Source: Lobosporangium transversale
Lineage: Eukaryota; Mortierellomycota; Mortierellomycetes; Mortierellales; Mortierellaceae
Assembly: GCF_002105155.1 (NCBI RefSeq)
Contig: NW_019029057.1
Coordinates: forward strand, 1 to 64,000
Direction of reading: 5' to 3'
Length of the DNA: 64,000 nt
In this document: positions 11,601 to 23,783 of the stretch, piece by piece
How positions within the stretch are numbered: position 1 is the first letter of the stretch
Layout of the letters: the number at the start of each line of letters is the position of its first letter
Notes under the pieces: model-generated
What the model saw: only the letters and a program-made list of their open reading frames with translations
Database searches by the model: none
Told to the model about the DNA's origin: nothing
Program-made: the position numbers and the translations under genes

Positions 11601-14600
11601 GCTGAACTTGGAGCAGGTGGGGTTTTTTAAACTGAAAAATCTTATCCCTTGCAGAGAAACTTATACATGATATTTACCACAAATGTCCTTCATCTTAGAC
11701 ATGATTGCAGTAGAGCAAGTTGAAACTTTCCAGCACTCTCTCAGCCTTTTAAAGTATTGGTCAATGTGGGAAACAGCAAGATATTGTGTACTATCAAGAC
11801 TACGGACGCCGTTTGGAGGACCACAACAGACATTGGATGCTCTTGAAAAGCAACTCAACTCGCTCCTACAATTTGATCGAAAAGACACCACTGCCACAGC
11901 CAAATTAGTCAAATTACGAGATTTTCTTACTTTTATAGATCGCCTGGAATTACAGATTCATAATGCTCATCATGGAACCGCATTGGGAGTCATTCCTTTG
12001 ACACCTAAACCCAGCATTGTTTTCGTTCGAGCTAATAAGAAAATGTGGGATGAATGGTTCTCAAGAATCAGGAGTCGAATCATCGCAGGCGCTAAAATGG
12101 CTGGAGAATACGAGACTATAATTCGCAATGGATACATGGTACTATGACTCACTGGTGTTATAAAAAGTAAAAGAGTCTATTGACAAAAAGTCCGTATTGA
12201 CCGACCGTCGTTGATTCTTTTATAATTGGTATACCAATAGTTCCTTGCGGACCATTTCAGCACTCTCAGTCGAGGTGCTGTGAATGATATTTTGCCGTGG
12301 CTAGATGAGTTTGAGCGTATTTTGGTTGATCTTGGTATGTCGATGCTATTATGGGAAATCACTATTTCCTGTATAAAGAAATTCATTTGATAGCTATGGT
12401 TATTAACTTGATGCTCTCTATGTTAGTTGAGGGACTTGTTGCGACTAATGCATCAGATGCTATCACTGGGCTGTATATATGGTGTCGGCGTGCAATTAAG
12501 GATATGACAAAACATTCCAATTCTGGCAAATCAAAGAACTCTCGTTCCGAGCGGTCTACTCAATGTAAAGGTTTATGGTTTATATCCTTCATCAGTCTAA
12601 TCTAATGACATAATAGAGCTGACATTTCCCTTAAACTCTCTGCACGGATCGATAGATCCTAGGTACAAGAATGCATGCCTTAATGAGGGTCAGGCCCTTG
12701 CTCTATCACAAGTATCATTGGACTGGATCAATTCTGCTGTACTATATGCTCAGGCAAGTGCTTGTATCTTATATATGGTTTCAGTATTTTATTGAATTGT
12801 CATAGTAATTATATATTTTTTTTCTGTTTATTCATAATATTAGAGCCGCTACGAGCAGTCAGCGAAAGAAGCATTGTCCTTGGTGGGGTCTATGATTGAA
12901 GACGATGGACTGGATGAAGCCAATGCTCCTGCAGAATTCTTATGCCAGGAGATTACCAACAGTTTAAGTGATCTGTACAACTACCCACAGCTTCAAGCAT
13001 TCATGGATTCTAAACCCTTTGATGCCTATACACATCAGACAATGTTATGGAGCGAAGATACTGTGGCCCAGAGCTTGAAGGATTACTGTGCAGACGAAGC
13101 TACAGAAGCGTGGAAGAGTCTAGTAGATTTTTATGAAACAGATGGCAAGGACGTACTAGTACCTGACGTATTTGTATTCGACAGGAGTGGGATTATGGGC
13201 CGAACATTTCTATTTGTCTCAAAAGTCCATCAACACTTGGATCAGAAGCCTGCAATTCTAGACCGTATTCGTCAACAGGCTTTCCAAATTGTTCAGCCTT
13301 CGGCAGAGTTTTTATCCTACAATGGATTGCGCCATGCCAGCGCTACTCTGCTCGATACTATGATGTTGAACACATCAAGTGTAGCAACACCTTATGCAGT
13401 GAAGGAGTTCATGGAACAACTTAATCAGATTCCAGATGAACTCAAAATGAATTTGTTTCTCAAGGACCTTCGATACTGGGCTCGACTGGATGCATTGGTG
13501 AATTTGGCAAAAAAACATGCTACCACTGAGGACTCCTTGGTCCTGAAGCAATCCAATGAATTCAAATTCTTCTTATCAAAGATAGCCAGACGTTCTGAAT
13601 GCCATGATTTTGCAAGCAACATTCCACGGACTTGGGAAGGAGCATTGTCACCAGAGATCCTATTAGAGGAAGCAAAGGCTGCCATGGCAAAGCACGATTA
13701 CGCAACGGCTCTGAGCACTTCAGGACGGATATTAGGTAAAATCAAGGATTGGGAAAAGTCGCCGGGTAGTGAACAGACAATGACAGTCTTTCAGAGCAAG
13801 ATATATCTCAAAATGGCGAAGTGGTCTCGATCAACTAAGCCGCAGCTTTCGGAAGAGGATCTCAAGGCATTTGAAGACATTCTGTATTTGAAGCATGAAA
13901 CCCATGGATCTTCTCAAGCACGGATAGAAACCATTACGGCGTCCTGTCTTGAAAAGGCAATCGAAATTGGAGCTAATTATAGAAAATCTTGGTTCGCATT
14001 TGGAACACACCATTATAAGCAAGGATGGGGTATATTAGACGAGCTTGGATCATTTCGATTTCACCATCCAGTGGCGATGGCTGCAAATGAGGCAATTATA
14101 AGTATTTTGGAAAAAGCGGGTGTCGAAAACTCTGAAGGGCATTCCAAGGTATACAATACATATTTGCTTGCTTCCATTATTCCGCTCATATATGATCATC
14201 AATTTAAGATGGCTCTTTGAGTCCTTAACTAATCTAGTCCTTTTTTTTTTTTTTTTCTATTTTCTTTTTAATTTTCTTTTTAAACGATAATAGAATATTT
14301 TCTGCGTTTTTGTCAAACAATGCGCCTCTGGTCAACCTTTCGATGAATCCATTACATATGATAACATACGATTACATCTTATGAGTATTGAGAAGATTGC
14401 CCAGTCGGAAGCTGTAATACTCGAAATCATCGAGTCCTTTCAGGCACTACTTCAAAAGATCCTTGAAGCCTATCGTTTGGCGATTCATGGCTACTTCCGG
14501 TTTCTTCAATTTAGGGCATTAGAATTTTCATGTAGTAAACCGAGATCAAAAGTATGTCATCTCCCTATGTTTCATTGGATGTACATCTGCTTTCTTTCTT

Positions 14601-17223
14601 TCTTTTTTTTTCTTTTTTATAATTCTTGGACACTGACACAAATTCATAATCAATAGACGACATCAGGTGAAGAAGCTGAAGAACAGATATCGCAATCTGC
14701 AGTATCAGATGAAATCACGGCAACACTGCGGCTTCTGCGGCTTCTTGCTAAGCATGGTGGTCAACTTTATGATACATTCCACCAAAACTTGGCCGACATC
14801 AACGTCAGTCCCTGGACCAACATCATTCCCCAGCTTTTTGCTCGACTCGACCATCCAGAAAGGCCTGTGCAGTCACTTATTGTAGACTTGCTTTGTAAAA
14901 TTGGCGAGCAATATCCACAGCTTATCGTGTTCCATTGTGTAGTGGGCGCCAATTCAGCTCACAACAGCGCATGTCAGCGGCGTCTTTTGCGTTCTATTGG
15001 CGATTTTTTGAATAAATCACATCCAGAGCTAGTGCTGCAAGTCCAGCACTTGATCCGAGAACTAGAAAGAGTCACTGTTCTTTGGGAGGAGGTGTGGTAT
15101 AAAAGAATTATGGTCAGCTTGCCTGAGCTCAAAAATGCTCTTCAAGAACTCACAGAACAGTATCAGCGACTGGATACAGTTGCAGGATTAGAAACGGAGG
15201 ACAGAAAGACAGTGATGTCAGACAATTATGAGCAGACAATTACTCCACTCTTGGCTCCTTTAGATAGTTTGTTGGAATCGAACTCTTATCCGGAATCGGA
15301 TCATGAGCGATGGTTCGTTTCGACTTTTCGAGAAAAGATCCTGATAGCTCTAGACGCCTTGAAATCACCGAGAGCATGGAATAATCTGTTTGAGGGACTA
15401 ACTAAATTGAAAGAGGTAAGACGACAGACTTGACCGAAGCATTCTTGGCTTTACTATTTTGTCAATGAACAACTAATGGTTGACCAATTCTTTATTTGTC
15501 AATTTTTGTATTTCCATTATCGATGCAGGTTTATATGGAACTAGGCAAAGAGCTTTCTGGCACAAGAGTGTTACAGCTCTCCAACCTTAGTCCAGAGCTA
15601 GCAGCGATCCAATCGTCGTTAATTGATATTCCTAGTCCTAACCAAGGCACGGGGGTGACAATTCAGTCATTTGAGCAGCAGGTGGTTGTTATTCCAACAA
15701 AAACAAAGCCCAAAAAGCTGGCTTTGATAGGATCAGATGGCAAGCGCTACACATATCTTTTTAAAGGTTTGGAGGATCTTCATCTGGATGAGCGTGTGAT
15801 GCAGCTTCTTCGGATATCAAACGGAATGCTACAGCGGGACAAGGACTCAAACTCAAGGCAATTGAATGCACGTCACTACGCAGTGGTGCCTCTTAGCGAC
15901 AACTCGGGTATGATTCAGTGGGTGGAGAATACTGTCTCGATCTTTACGATCATTGCCAAGTGGCAACATCGAGAGATGATGTGTGGACGGTGGATGAACG
16001 ATGATGCTTCTTCAACGTCCTCAGGAGGGCCACCCCCACAGCCTCAACGTGCTACAGAGGTATATCATGAGAAAGCTATAGCAGCACTGAAAAGGACAGG
16101 TTTACCCCCGAACTATCCACGACGTCAATGGCCAAAGTCGATTCTGTTGGATCTCTACCATGAAATGGCTAATGAGACGCCAGCAGACTTGTTGGAGCGT
16201 GAGCTTTGGTCTTCAAGTCCTACACCAGCAGAATGGTGGCAAAAGTCAGTCCGATTTGCGCGATCAACCGCAGTGATGTCGATGATTGGCTATGTAATTG
16301 GCTTAGGTGACCGCCATTTGGATAATATACTGATTGATTTCACAACAGGGGATTTAGTCCATATTGATTACAATGTGTGTTTTGAAAAGGGCAAGCGACT
16401 TCGGATACCAGAGATTGTCCCGTTCAGATTGAGCCGAAATATGTTGACCAGTCTGGGTGTGACAGGAGTAGAAGGCAATTTCAGGATTGGATGTGAACAG
16501 ACTATGAAGGTGATGCGCAAAAACAAAGAAATTTTGGTGACCTTATTGGAAGCATTCGTGTATGATCCCCTGGTGGATTGGCAGATTGAAGCAACGATGA
16601 CTGCACAAGCTGGGCTTGGAATCGGTGGGGGTGGAGCTACTGGTGTGGGAGCAGTAGAAGGAGTAGGAGCAATAGCAGATGATGCTGGTCAATCATCAAT
16701 GCGTGATAGCCTTCCAGGATTAATAGGACAGGAGAGTGAAAGTGAGACTAGTAGTGTATCACTTGCCACTACTGCACATGACAGCAACTCTTCACGGTCA
16801 TTGAGTACACAGCAGCGATTATTGAATGAGAGCATTGTCTCCATTAAAAACAGCAATATCAGATCCACCACTGCGGCCACAATTGAAACCAGCTCTAGAC
16901 GAATGAATGGTGGTGGTGGTGTTGCTGAAACAAAAGATCAAGCGCAGTCAAGCTCACCTGCAGCGGCTAATTTGATCAATGGAGCTGGTGTTTACAGTGT
17001 ACCACGACAACAACAACAACAACAGCAGCAGCAACAGCCAGTGCATCAACGCAACGCATATGCGGTGCATATCTTGCGACGAGTTCGTCACAAGTTGGAA
17101 GGACGTGACTTTGAAGCAGCCAAGAAGTGCAAAGTTACAGAGCAAGTGGACCGTGTGATTCAAGAAGCAACCAATGTAGAGAATCTGGCAAACATGTATG
17201 AGGGATGGACACCATGGCTGTGA
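8485..17223 (+). CDS. SMG1: SMG1 phosphatidylinositol-3-kinase-like protein kinase (first exon not resolved)
   Basis: SMG1 phosphorylates UPF1 at SQ/TQ sites in nonsense-mediated decay. Exons: 8485-8593, 8742-8899, 9016-9088, 9207-9357, 9488 to about 9621-9628, 9710-9881, 9998-10575, 10694-11092, 11184-11307, 11403-11616, 11699-12138, 12241-12334, 12427-12570, 12617-12753, 12844-14148, 14294-14551, 14657-15415, 15529-17223. That is about 2,310 codons. The N-terminal HEAT-like part includes RLFYSCQ and VLSRLRTPFG; the FAT region includes ATLRLLRLLAKHGG and LVLQVQHLIRELERVTVLW. The kinase runs from about residue 1813 to 2100: PTKTKPKKL, GSDGKRYTYLFKGLEDLHLDE, catalytic GLGDRHLDN, and metal-binding HIDYNVCF in place of DFG. 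FATC closes the protein with EQVDRVIQEATN and LANMYEGW. These details separate SMG1 from ATR, ATM and TOR. The kinase-FATC linker is only about 150 residues, far below animal SMG1. The intron after 12753 is GC-AG. Confidence 0.95.
8610..8661. repeat. T22/A30 homopolymer hairpin inside an SMG1 intron
   Basis: A run of 22 T (8610-8631) is followed at once by 30 A (8632-8661) within the SMG1 intron 8594-8741. In RNA it would form a 22-bp U-A stem with almost no loop. Confidence 0.9.
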
Positions 17224-18190
17224 TCCTTTTTCTTTATTTTATATCATAAATATCATGAAGACCAGTCAGTCTAAGTAAATTTTAAAGATTACTTCCATCT
17301 AGCGCACCTTTTCCGCCCAAAGTGAGTGCAATAGCTCTGTATACTGCCTAGAAATGTAACACTTTTCAGTTCAAAAAATCACCACTGCTACACAAGCAAT
17401 GATAATAAACAGCCATTTTATGCAGGAATCCCATATAACACCGCACATATTGTATGTTAACGATTGTCTTGATAGTAGTCCACTTAACTTTCAGTGGACA
17501 TTCTAACAACAGTCCTGCACCGTTCTCAGGGGCTCAATTGCAATAGAGGCTTTTAAGCAGTGAGCCATCATAAACTGTAATCAAAGTTGTATTACAGTAA
17601 AAGCGGAAAAAGTGATCAGTTGACATCTGGCAAATTCAATTTTATAATCCTTTTCAAATGCCCCCCTCCAATGATCATTCCAGTCCTCATGGGGAGCAGT
17701 TGTAAGCAGAGGAATGAGCAAGTAGAGTGTGAACAAACGTTTATCTGAGGGACATGGAAAATGAGAAATGAGTTCTTTGCGCACTAAAGATTGTCACGTC
17801 ACAATGACCCAGAAAATGGCACGTGGCTGATTTGAAAAAATATTTTCTCACACATCGCCTAACCTTAAAATAAAGGATCAATTGCAATTGTCGCTCCTTT
17901 CTTTCCTTTCTTTCCTTTCTTTCCTTTGCTTCACTTCATTTTTGCACTCTCCCTCTTCCTTTATATTTCACCCCTCCCGTCGATTTTGCTCTTTTATTTA
18001 TTCCAAGCCTTCATCTATTGCCTTTCCTTTCCTTTCCTTTCCTTTTTTTTTTTTTTGCCTTACACATTTTTCATTTTTGTTTTCATACAGCAACCACAAG
18101 TGTGAAAGAGTATAGAATATACCTTTGCCTATTTAACCATCATTCTCCCTGCATTTCAACCACACTCAGTCCCACTCATCTTAATTTTCA
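17224..18190. other. Intergenic region with pyrimidine microsatellites upstream of the Crinkler-type gene
   Basis: No convincing coding sequence. The second half is strongly pyrimidine-rich, with CTTTC-type repeats at about 17895-17929 and TTTCC-type repeats running into poly(T) at about 18018-18056. These probably belong to the promoter of the gene starting at 18191. The first 300 bp is SMG1 3' flank. Confidence 0.5.
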
Positions 18191-20652
18191 ATGGCCACCA
18201 CAAGGAGCCAAGCAAAAAAAACATGGCTACAAATGATTCCACAGAGAGCCAAGCACAAAAAAAAAATGACAGCAAATAAGCCTGAGGATGCCTCCATACT
18301 CAATAAACGAAAAAGAAAAAACCAGCACCCACAACGAAAAAAGCGCGCCATCCCACTGCTGCTGGTTCTGAACTGCGTTGTCGAGGGCGAAGCAACGCCG
18401 TTCCCAGTAGAGATTTTCTGCGATAAATCGGTCGGGATACTCAAGGAGGTCATCAAAGCAAAGAAAGCCAATGCATTGAATAATATCGACGCTGACCAGC
18501 TTACCCTCTACAAGGTTTCCATCCCTGACAAAGGCGAGGCCATCTTTGAGTCAGAAATCAAGTCAAAAGAGGCTCTTACAGTCGCATCAAAGGAGCTTGG
18601 GAACATATTTAATTCTGAACTTCCAAAGGAAACTATCCATGTTTTTGTCAAGCCACCACAGCGAGGTATATCTTTGGCTCTTGATGGACTGATTGTTGAC
18701 ATTTCCAGCTGATGAAGCTTGGTTTATATCTTAAATGGCCATGTGCATAATATCGCCATTTGGTTTGTGCCTTGATAACTCAACGTTCTTTCTCATTATT
18801 CGCTTTTGATACTTAGCTCAGAAAAGAAAACAAGATGGAGATTCTGGTGAGTGCTTTTGGCTGAGAACCTGGTTATTGATCAATTTAGAGTGATGTGCAA
18901 TAAATCAAAAATATTAATTTTGATCACTCTATCTCTTTTATCAGAGTCACCCTCTAAAAAAGCTCGTCCAAGCATGAGTAGCAGAGGTGATCTTATGGAT
19001 GCGATTACAGAAGCAGGGCTTGTAACGAAAGGGATAGTGGATGGTGGCCCTACCGTCTCGCCTCTCAACTCGAAAGAGAGGGTCAAGGTGCTTTCGTACA
19101 TGGGGGGGCTACCAGCAGATGATCCTTACAAAGGCATTATTAGCGTGGCTCGCGAGCTCCGAAATTCTGGTGGTATCAAGGATTCCAAAATATTGACTGC
19201 CCCTGAGGGTCGTATCTTCCCTGTTGCCGGAACAAGGCATCTTTATATCAGAGATGAATATAAAGAGCTTTATGGCCTTGTTACATCCGGATTAAGTACC
19301 CCTCATGAAGTACCTCGTTTGAACCGACTCTTTATCACTGGAACGCCTGGAATTGGGAAGTCAGCCTTTTTGGTCTATTTTGCCATCCGCCTCCTTGCCG
19401 AACACGATGAGGAAAATCCACCGATTATTATTTTCCAAGAGAAGCAGCATACCAAATGCTATGTTTATGGAGGAACAACTTGCCAACGTAAAGGGAATAT
19501 AACGATGTTCGAAGATTTCCTTGCTCGGCCTGAAACGTGGTACTTAGTTGATAGTGGTAAAGATCCTCAACCAGGTGAAGCCAGGACGATATTTTCAGCA
19601 TCGCCAAGAACTCTCTATGGGCATTACGATGAACTCACCAAGGAAAATACACCAGATAGCTACTATCACATGTCACTCTGGAGTCTGGATGAGCTTAAGG
19701 AATGTAGAGCCAATGTAAAGTTTTTTCATGTAGTGAGTGAAGCATTTTTGGAGGAACTTTTTTACGACTTGGGAGGAGTGCCAAGACAGGTTCTACAGTG
19801 TCCAGCCGATGTACTATCCAAAAATCAAAAACATACTGAGCGTGCTAGAAAAAGTGCGTTTCAGTGTGTCAATGATGCCATTGGCGTAACCTGGCTCCCA
19901 AGCAATCTTTCAGACCTCTTTAGAGAAGGAGATGAAGCGGGTAGTTGTTTACTCCATAGAGTCCCCACTTCTGACCACCTCGACTTCCACCTGGTATGGG
20001 CATCTCCTTATGTTCGATCGCGGATCATCATGAAGTTACGAGATCAGACTTGGATCGACGTGTTGAAGCGACTTGTCAAAGTTGGCAGTGAAATAGAAAA
20101 AGGTCCTTCGTTTGAACTCTATGTTCACTATTTAATTCGATGTGGTGGACTTAGGTTTCCATTTAAGGATCTTCAATCAGACGAAACAGGATTCTTTGAT
20201 CTTCCGAGGGACTCCTCGGAAGTATTATTTACCAGGGCTACAGCAGATTTTTCAACATTCTCCAAAACAACAGACAAGTTGTTCTACCATCTATACGCAA
20301 CTTTCCATGCATTGATTTTGCATTGGAACCCAACAAGCTATTTCAGATCACAGTATCAGAGAAACATCCGATCAAGCAAGCACCATTCAAGAAGATAATT
20401 GATTATATTATCGGACCCTGCTCGAAGGGAAACCGATCAAAGTCGAAGGGAAGTGATGATACTATTTTCTTCTATTTTGTGGTACCAGGATACATGTATG
20501 ATAATTTTAAGGTTCAGAAGTTTGTTATTAACGATAGTCAAGATGCCAAGGCAATACCTGGATACTTGAAACATGTAAGACAGCGTGTCATAAAAATCGA
20601 CACCGAAGCTGCATATTCAGGAGGAGCAGCCGGTACGAATCTGAAGAATTAA
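18191..20652 (+). CDS. Crinkler (CRN)-type P-loop NTPase/nuclease with an apparent frame break
   Basis: Crinkler-type proteins in fungi and oomycetes join a ubiquitin-like header to a P-loop NTPase and a restriction-endonuclease-like domain. Some act as host-directed effectors in oomycetes; fungal roles are largely unknown. Exons: 18191-18665 (basic N-terminus, then a ubiquitin-like header with LNCVVEGEATPFPVEI), an in-phase 30-bp mini-exon 18817-18846, then 18945 onward. The mini-exon and the start of exon 3 form a bipartite nuclear-signal-like patch (QKRKQ, SKKARP). Exon 3 has Walker A GTPGIGKS at about 19340. Its frame runs to about 20398, but the conserved nuclease end (NFPCID, LFQITVSEKHPIK) lies in the frame one base back, ending at 20652. 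The two frames cross between 20200 and 20325 with no plausible intron, so one base is missing or the gene is decaying. No N-terminal signal peptide is seen. Confidence 0.82.
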
Positions 20653-20999
20653 ATCGAATACCAATCAAGTGTGTTGCATATTTCACAGTACACGTGTTAC
20701 ATAAAAATTAATATGTGTGCTCATGTAACAAGTAATAATACATTTTATATAAGCAAGACATGTATTTTATACGAGAAATAATACATACCAACGGTTGTAT
20801 ATCACAAAAACAGGCCCCATAGTTACTCTATTTATGGTGCTCGTAGACAAACTTGTAGTTATACTTTGATATGATCTTTAATAAATACCCCATGGATGTG
20901 ATGTGTGTTCCCACATCTTATTCTCACTTATTTTTCTGTCCCTCATAACTACTTGTCTGTCTAAATATTTTTCACCCCTCGCTAGACGGAGGTTCTGAC
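20653..20999. other. Gap between the Crinkler-type gene and the Helitron relic
   Basis: AT-rich sequence without an evident gene. It presumably holds the 3' flank of the Crinkler-type gene. The left edge of the Helitron relic could not be fixed here; no clear terminal hairpin was recognised. Confidence 0.45.
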
Positions 21000-23137
21000 A
21001 AGAATTGATCTCGGAACCCAGTATCGAGCGTCATAGGCACCGCTTAGAGCAGATAGTTCACAGCCCTTATTACAATGCTAGCATGTTCCTCGAAGAACGT
21101 GTGAAAAGCACCAAACACCGACCAGAATTTTCGTTGTACTCTAGTAGCTGTCAAAGTCAAAGTCCCCCATATGGAGGGCATTCCACGCCGCTTTTTAGAG
21201 CTCTTTGGCGGCCAAGGCGCGGGAAGCAAAACAATTCACAGTAATGCATGACAATACAACTGTCCTCTGTCCTTCACATCGATGAAAGTGAACCGTGACA
21301 GGAGTCTTGCAAAGAGTCTACAAGGCGTGTACACTTTCCGTATTATTGAAAGTATCGCTCACTTGATTAGCCCTATGAACTCATCCGAAGGCGTAGATCC
21401 TCAGTTTTTATAGATCCACAGCCATATTTACGACCCTGAAGAGCAGGCCAAAATTCGCATGAGTACTTTGACGGTTCTCTTGAGAATAATTTGCTAATTG
21501 AGCTACAGCAACTTCTCGAACGGCATCATCCGATGACCCGTTTACCCAAGAACATCAAAGAGCGCGTCAATGGCCAAGGTACTCAATTAAGGGTTGTCAT
21601 CCGTGCTGAGTCCCAGCGTGACCTAAGGGGCCAAGGACGAAGGTAATATGGTCCTCCTTCGTCCTCTGAAATTGCTGCTTTGATGCCTGGTGATGATAGC
21701 GTAGCTTCGAAAAGGGATATCGCTATTGAGTACAAAGGAGACGGTTTACAGCGAATCAATGAGACTCATCCATCATACGACAGTCTTCACTATGTTCCCT
21801 TGCATCCGAATGACGAATGTGGGTGGTGGGCGGACATACGGCAAGTATAAGAAGGAAATCAGGTCATTACTGTCCTCTGAAAGGTCTTTTGGAAGAAGCG
21901 ATAGTGAGGATATTGAGGATGATTGGATGGAGTCTCATGAGAGCCGAACGAAAAAAATCCGAGAGTTCATCAGCCAAAGGGAGTGTTATGCGTATAGGCT
22001 GCAAATTCGCCCAATGAGCTCAACAGGTCAACGACCCTACATTTGGATGATTCCACGCTTGACTCATCAACATATTGTCGGCCAATATTACAAGCTGGAA
22101 ACTTTTGGGCTCCTGAACATCAGTATGTACCAATCCAAGCTCAAAGCGGATGCATATATCGGCATAGTAGATGCAATTGATCTCGATCTTAGGCCAGAGA
22201 ATATTGAAAAGCGAGTCATCTTGCCATCTTCCTTTGTTGGGGGTCCCAGGTTTATGCATCAACTATTTCAAGATGCCATTGCCATGGTCCGCAAATTTGG
22301 GAAGTCTGATCTCTTCATGTAACCCCAGAGATCCAGGAGGCTCTTTATGATGGCCAAACAGCGGCTGATCGACCCGATCTTTGCGTGCGAGTATTTAATC
22401 TCAAAAAGAAAGCTCTAGAGGGTCGACCTCTCCAAGAAAGATGTCTAGGGAAAGTTATTGTCTACAATTGGGTCGTCGAGTTTCAGAAACCTGGTTTGCC
22501 GCATCAGCATCTATTCATAATCCTTGATGATGGAAGCAAGCCTCGGACAGTAGACGACATTAACTCTATTGTATCTGCAGAGATCCCTGATCGACACAGC
22601 GCTCCGCTTGCGCACGAGGCAGTGATTTCTCACATGATACATGGGCCATGTGGGGTCCATAATCCTCAGGCACCATTAAAAAGTGCCCACGCCCATTCTT
22701 GGGAAATAGCGCAAGAAGTGAGGATGGCTATCCGACTTATCATCGACGTAACGATCCCCCACGCCCCTTTGTAAACTCAAAAGGCAACGCTGTCGATAGC
22801 ACTTGGGTTGCTGCCTATAATTTATGACTTATAACTAAATATAACGCGCATATTAACGTTGAAGTCTGTGGATCAGCTTCATCAGTCAAGTATTTACAAA
22901 TATATGCACAAGGGTCATGACAGAGCATTAGTTGCTATCGTAGCAGCGGATGGGGGAAACGTTAATCTCGATGAGGTCAACAATTACAGGGATAACCGAT
23001 ACGTATCTACTTACGAGAGCTTATGGCGCATGTATGGTTTTGCACTCCATGGGCAATCTCATAATGTTCGTCTGGCCGCCCATCTCGAGGATCAGCAGCA
23101 AGTGGTCTTCGATCCTGATAAGATTTTTAATTGTTAA
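21000..23137 (+). mobile_element. Degenerate Helitron replicase (Rep part) remnant
   Basis: Translating across frames gives a near-continuous match to the N-terminal half of fungal Helitron Rep-helicase proteins, broken by several stops and frameshifts. Recognisable blocks: GVYTFRI (about 21328), LIELQQLLERHHP (about 21497), GDGLQRINETHPSYDSLHYV (about 21740), QRPYIWMIPRLTH (about 22029), and GLPHQHLF (about 22495) carrying the HUH nuclease signature H-Q-H. Then come HGPCGVHNP (about 22646), TKYNAHINVEVCGSASSVKY (about 22837) and YKYMHKGHDRA next to the catalytic Tyr region. The match ends at about VVFDPD (23127), so the Pif1-type helicase half is absent. The element cannot move by itself. 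Its right end runs into the upstream region of the eisosome gene. Confidence 0.85.
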
Positions 23138-23548
23138 TCATTTGTGTTTGCAAGCACACTAACCACAGTTTATCCATTGTTTACCATTGTTTATCCAAGT
23201 ATACATTTATAATACCAAGACTAGAGAAAGCGCAGCTTGACGTAATTCAGGTGATTCACATTCTCGTAATCACTTCTGCTCCTTTTTCTTTCTCTCTTCT
23301 CTTTGCTGTCTTTTTTTATTTTTGAACATTTCTTCACAACTAAAAACAATTTGTCCCACACTTTTACGATTATATACCCACCATTACTCTTACTTGTATC
23401 ATAAAATAGCATTTATTTTCCTACCATCAACGCCCGTTATCATCAGTACTACAAGTCTACTCTATTACTACCTTCCAACCTCTACCATTTTATTATCGCC
23501 ACAACTACAGAAAGAAGAAAAAAGAGGGAAAAAAAAAAGACTGGTTCC
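23138..23548 (+). promoter_or_regulatory. Upstream region of the eisosome gene
   Basis: Pyrimidine-rich stretches at 23277-23325 and 23385-23500 precede the start codon of the PIL1-like gene and probably mark its core promoter and 5' UTR. It begins where the Helitron relic ends. No coding sequence is seen. Confidence 0.45.
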
Positions 23549-23749
23549 ATGTCTCATCTCATTGACCCGTGCTTACGCGCGACAAAGATCGCTCATGGGA
23601 TTCGACGAGGGATCGATGGCATTTCACCACTTAGTGGTCTTGTGCCTGAACTGCGTATCTTAATTCAAGAACAAAAAAATGTCTTGACATCGTTGAAACG
23701 GGGAGCATTTGAAAAAGAAGAAGGTACACAATTTCACTGAATGAATGAG

Positions 23750-23783
<34 letters not shown>

